Positions 62,871-64,000 of a stretch of DNA of 64,000 bases are shown here, in pieces. The stretch lies in assembly GCA_021442155.1 (NCBI GenBank), contig CM038221.1, forward strand, positions 43,347,648 to 43,411,647. The letters are read 5' to 3'. This DNA comes from Cymbidium sinense. Its lineage: Eukaryota; Streptophyta; Magnoliopsida; Asparagales; Orchidaceae. Position 1 is the stretch's first letter. The number at the start of each line of letters is the position of its first letter. Below the pieces are notes generated by a model. It made no database searches, was not told where the DNA came from, and was given only the letters and a program-made list of their open reading frames with translations. A program made the position numbers and the translations under genes.

Positions 62871-64000
62871 ACTAGCTTTATAAATTGTTTGATGTTTATT
62901 TAGCTTGTGCATTAAGATTGCATATTTTTCTAGTTTGTTCCTTGCTTTGATGAATGGCCAAGAGGTGATTAGGCTCTTAGGAAAATAAATTTTCTATCCA
63001 ATCAAATCAACTTAAAATTAAAAATTAAATAACTCATAACCTCATCTAAAGCCTAAGTTGTAAAACAAGATAAAAGATTCAACAACCCCTTAGCTGGATA
63101 TTATATGTACATCATGCATAAAAAGCATCTTATTTCACTCTTGTTATGGAGGGCTTTCACCTTTGCCAGGGAACTTGGCTTGACCTTTAAGAGCCATGGA
63201 GAAAACACATCTCCTTTCTCGTTAATTTTGGCTCATAATCTAATTTCTCATGTATTAGACATATGAATCATAAAGCCTGTGTCAAATTGATTGTCCAAAA
63301 TGAAAATAAAACATAATAAAAAATTGCATTAGATTAAGTCATTAATTATGCCCTACATAATCTAGTATCTTAAAGAGTATATTTAAGGACTTAGTCTCTT
63401 TTTAAATAAACAACAACTTAGCTATCTTGCAAAAGTATATGACTTGCCTATATGTATTTAAAACTATAGGAGGAGTTAGTTGGCGGTCAAGCTTATAAGT
63501 TAAGTCATGATTTATCCTCTCTTATGGAGGTAAACCAAATACTTATTTTTAGATTAGATTTATGACCCTCACCAAAGCTCCAGATTTGGGTTGAGTTTGC
63601 TACTTCTCTTTGAGCTATAAGCAAAAATCCTCACCTCTTAGGTATTTTCATGATCTTACGTCGTGGAATTAAACCTAGATTTCTAATGAAAATTCAACTC
63701 AAACAAATAAATCACCTGTTCAAAATATAAAGCCCAACCATAGGATAGTTTGGGATGCTTATTAGGCTTGAGTATTATAAGCATCCCTACTTATCTTCCT
63801 TTGGTTTTCGATAATAACTCCCTATTGATCAATCCCATGATCTTCAAAATAAACTAATTAATTGATAGTCCCATCTTTGAAATCTTTAGAGACAATCATT
63901 TATCTTAATCAGAGTATTATTAAAATCTCATTTAGGATGTAATTAACTATGGGCTTGCCTCCATGAGAACTTAAGGTTTAAAATAAACCTTGCTTTACTT

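Larger units (their letters stand above)
58030..63541 (+). repeat. 2.7-kb tandem duplication inside the 3' LTR
   Basis: Unit 1 58030-60729 and unit 2 60880-63541 share the same block order: GTGAATGAAGTTACATGC-like start, CTATTATCACTA, GTCTGGACA...AGTAG, TGCTTATACC.CTAAGCA hairpin, purine tract, GGGTAG hairpin, then GGCTTGACC...GAGCCATGG and TTAGTTGGCGG. About 150 bp at 60730-60879 is not part of either. Similarity about 80-85 percent by eye. Confidence 0.85.
36944..64000 (+). mobile_element. Element B: Tat-lineage Ty3/gypsy retrotransposon, 3' LTR runs off the window
   Basis: 5' LTR 36944-42654, internal region 42655-54025, 3' LTR from 54026. The internal region contains the whole domain set gag, protease, RT, RNase H, a second (aRNH-type) RNase H, integrase, then about 2.9 kb of 3' spacer. 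A second RNase H after the first, RT wording such as QVECYVDDLVVKSR, very long LTRs and a long 3' spacer together place it in the plant Tat lineage (Ogre/Retand group). Every gene has stops, so it is dead. Target duplication cannot be tested since the right end is outside. Confidence 0.9.
54026..64000 (+). repeat. Element B 3' LTR, at least 9.97 kb, incomplete
   Basis: Begins TGTTGACCTCATTTTTTAG. Follows the 5' LTR closely to 55500 and then carries the 4.77 kb missing from it. U3 about 54026-56257; TATA-like palindrome 56257-56273; splice-donor-like site 56671; then modules at 57300-60720. A 2.7-kb segment is duplicated in tandem (58030-60729 and 60880-63541). The last 450 bases match 39530-40020. 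By comparison with the 5' LTR about 2.6 kb more, including the hairpin array, should lie beyond the edge. Confidence 0.8.

Overview
The window looks like nuclear heterochromatin of a flowering plant. It is AT-rich, it carries stacked and broken LTR retrotransposons of plant-specific lineages plus a Mutator-like transposon remnant, and I found no intact cellular gene, rRNA or tRNA. The species cannot be named from the sequence. Every protein-coding stretch is a decayed transposon gene with stops and frameshifts.

Layout. (1) 1-1.75 kb: minus-strand remnant of a MULE (Mutator-like) transposase, truncated by the left edge. (2) 3.3-3.5 kb: an isolated CpG-rich patch that reads like a non-coding 5' exon with a splice donor on the minus strand, without a visible gene body. 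(3) 3.9-6.3 kb: AT-rich DNA with two weak MITE-like inverted-repeat candidates. (4) 6.29-18.44 kb: a roughly 3-kb direct tandem duplication. Copy 1 is split by a Ty3/gypsy chromovirus (6595-12682) with a 5-bp CAAGC target-site duplication; copy 2 keeps the empty site. (5) 19.37-33.66 kb: Tat-lineage Ty3/gypsy element A, with a 7.4-kb 5' LTR and gag-pol broken off in reverse transcriptase. (6) 33.67-36.94 kb: a piece of the same long LTR in inverted orientation. (7) 36.94-64 kb: Tat-lineage element B, with a deleted 5' LTR, a full but decayed gag-PR-RT-RNaseH-aRNH-INT set, a repeat-rich 3' spacer, and a 3' LTR that still continues at the right edge after almost 10 kb.

How the parts relate. A and B belong to one family: same gag motifs, same protease with a Lys-rich tail, same unidentified protease-RT linker, and LTRs sharing a block order. 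Candidate LTR parts, in order, are a start hairpin, a TTGAC-dense U3, a TATA-like palindrome, a conserved splice-donor-like site, several conserved hairpin modules, and a terminal series of hairpins just before gag.

The most interesting signal is that terminal series in element B (about 40.58-42.63 kb). It has more than twenty tandem inverted repeats. In most later units the loop is conserved (TACYCAAATT) while the stem changes from unit to unit with matching changes in both arms. Imperfect pairs are mostly G-T, which would be tolerated G-U pairs in RNA of the element's sense strand. A shorter, divergent version sits at the same place in element A. This suggests an RNA structure kept by selection in the retrotransposon leader, although a DNA-level palindrome-correction process could also explain it.
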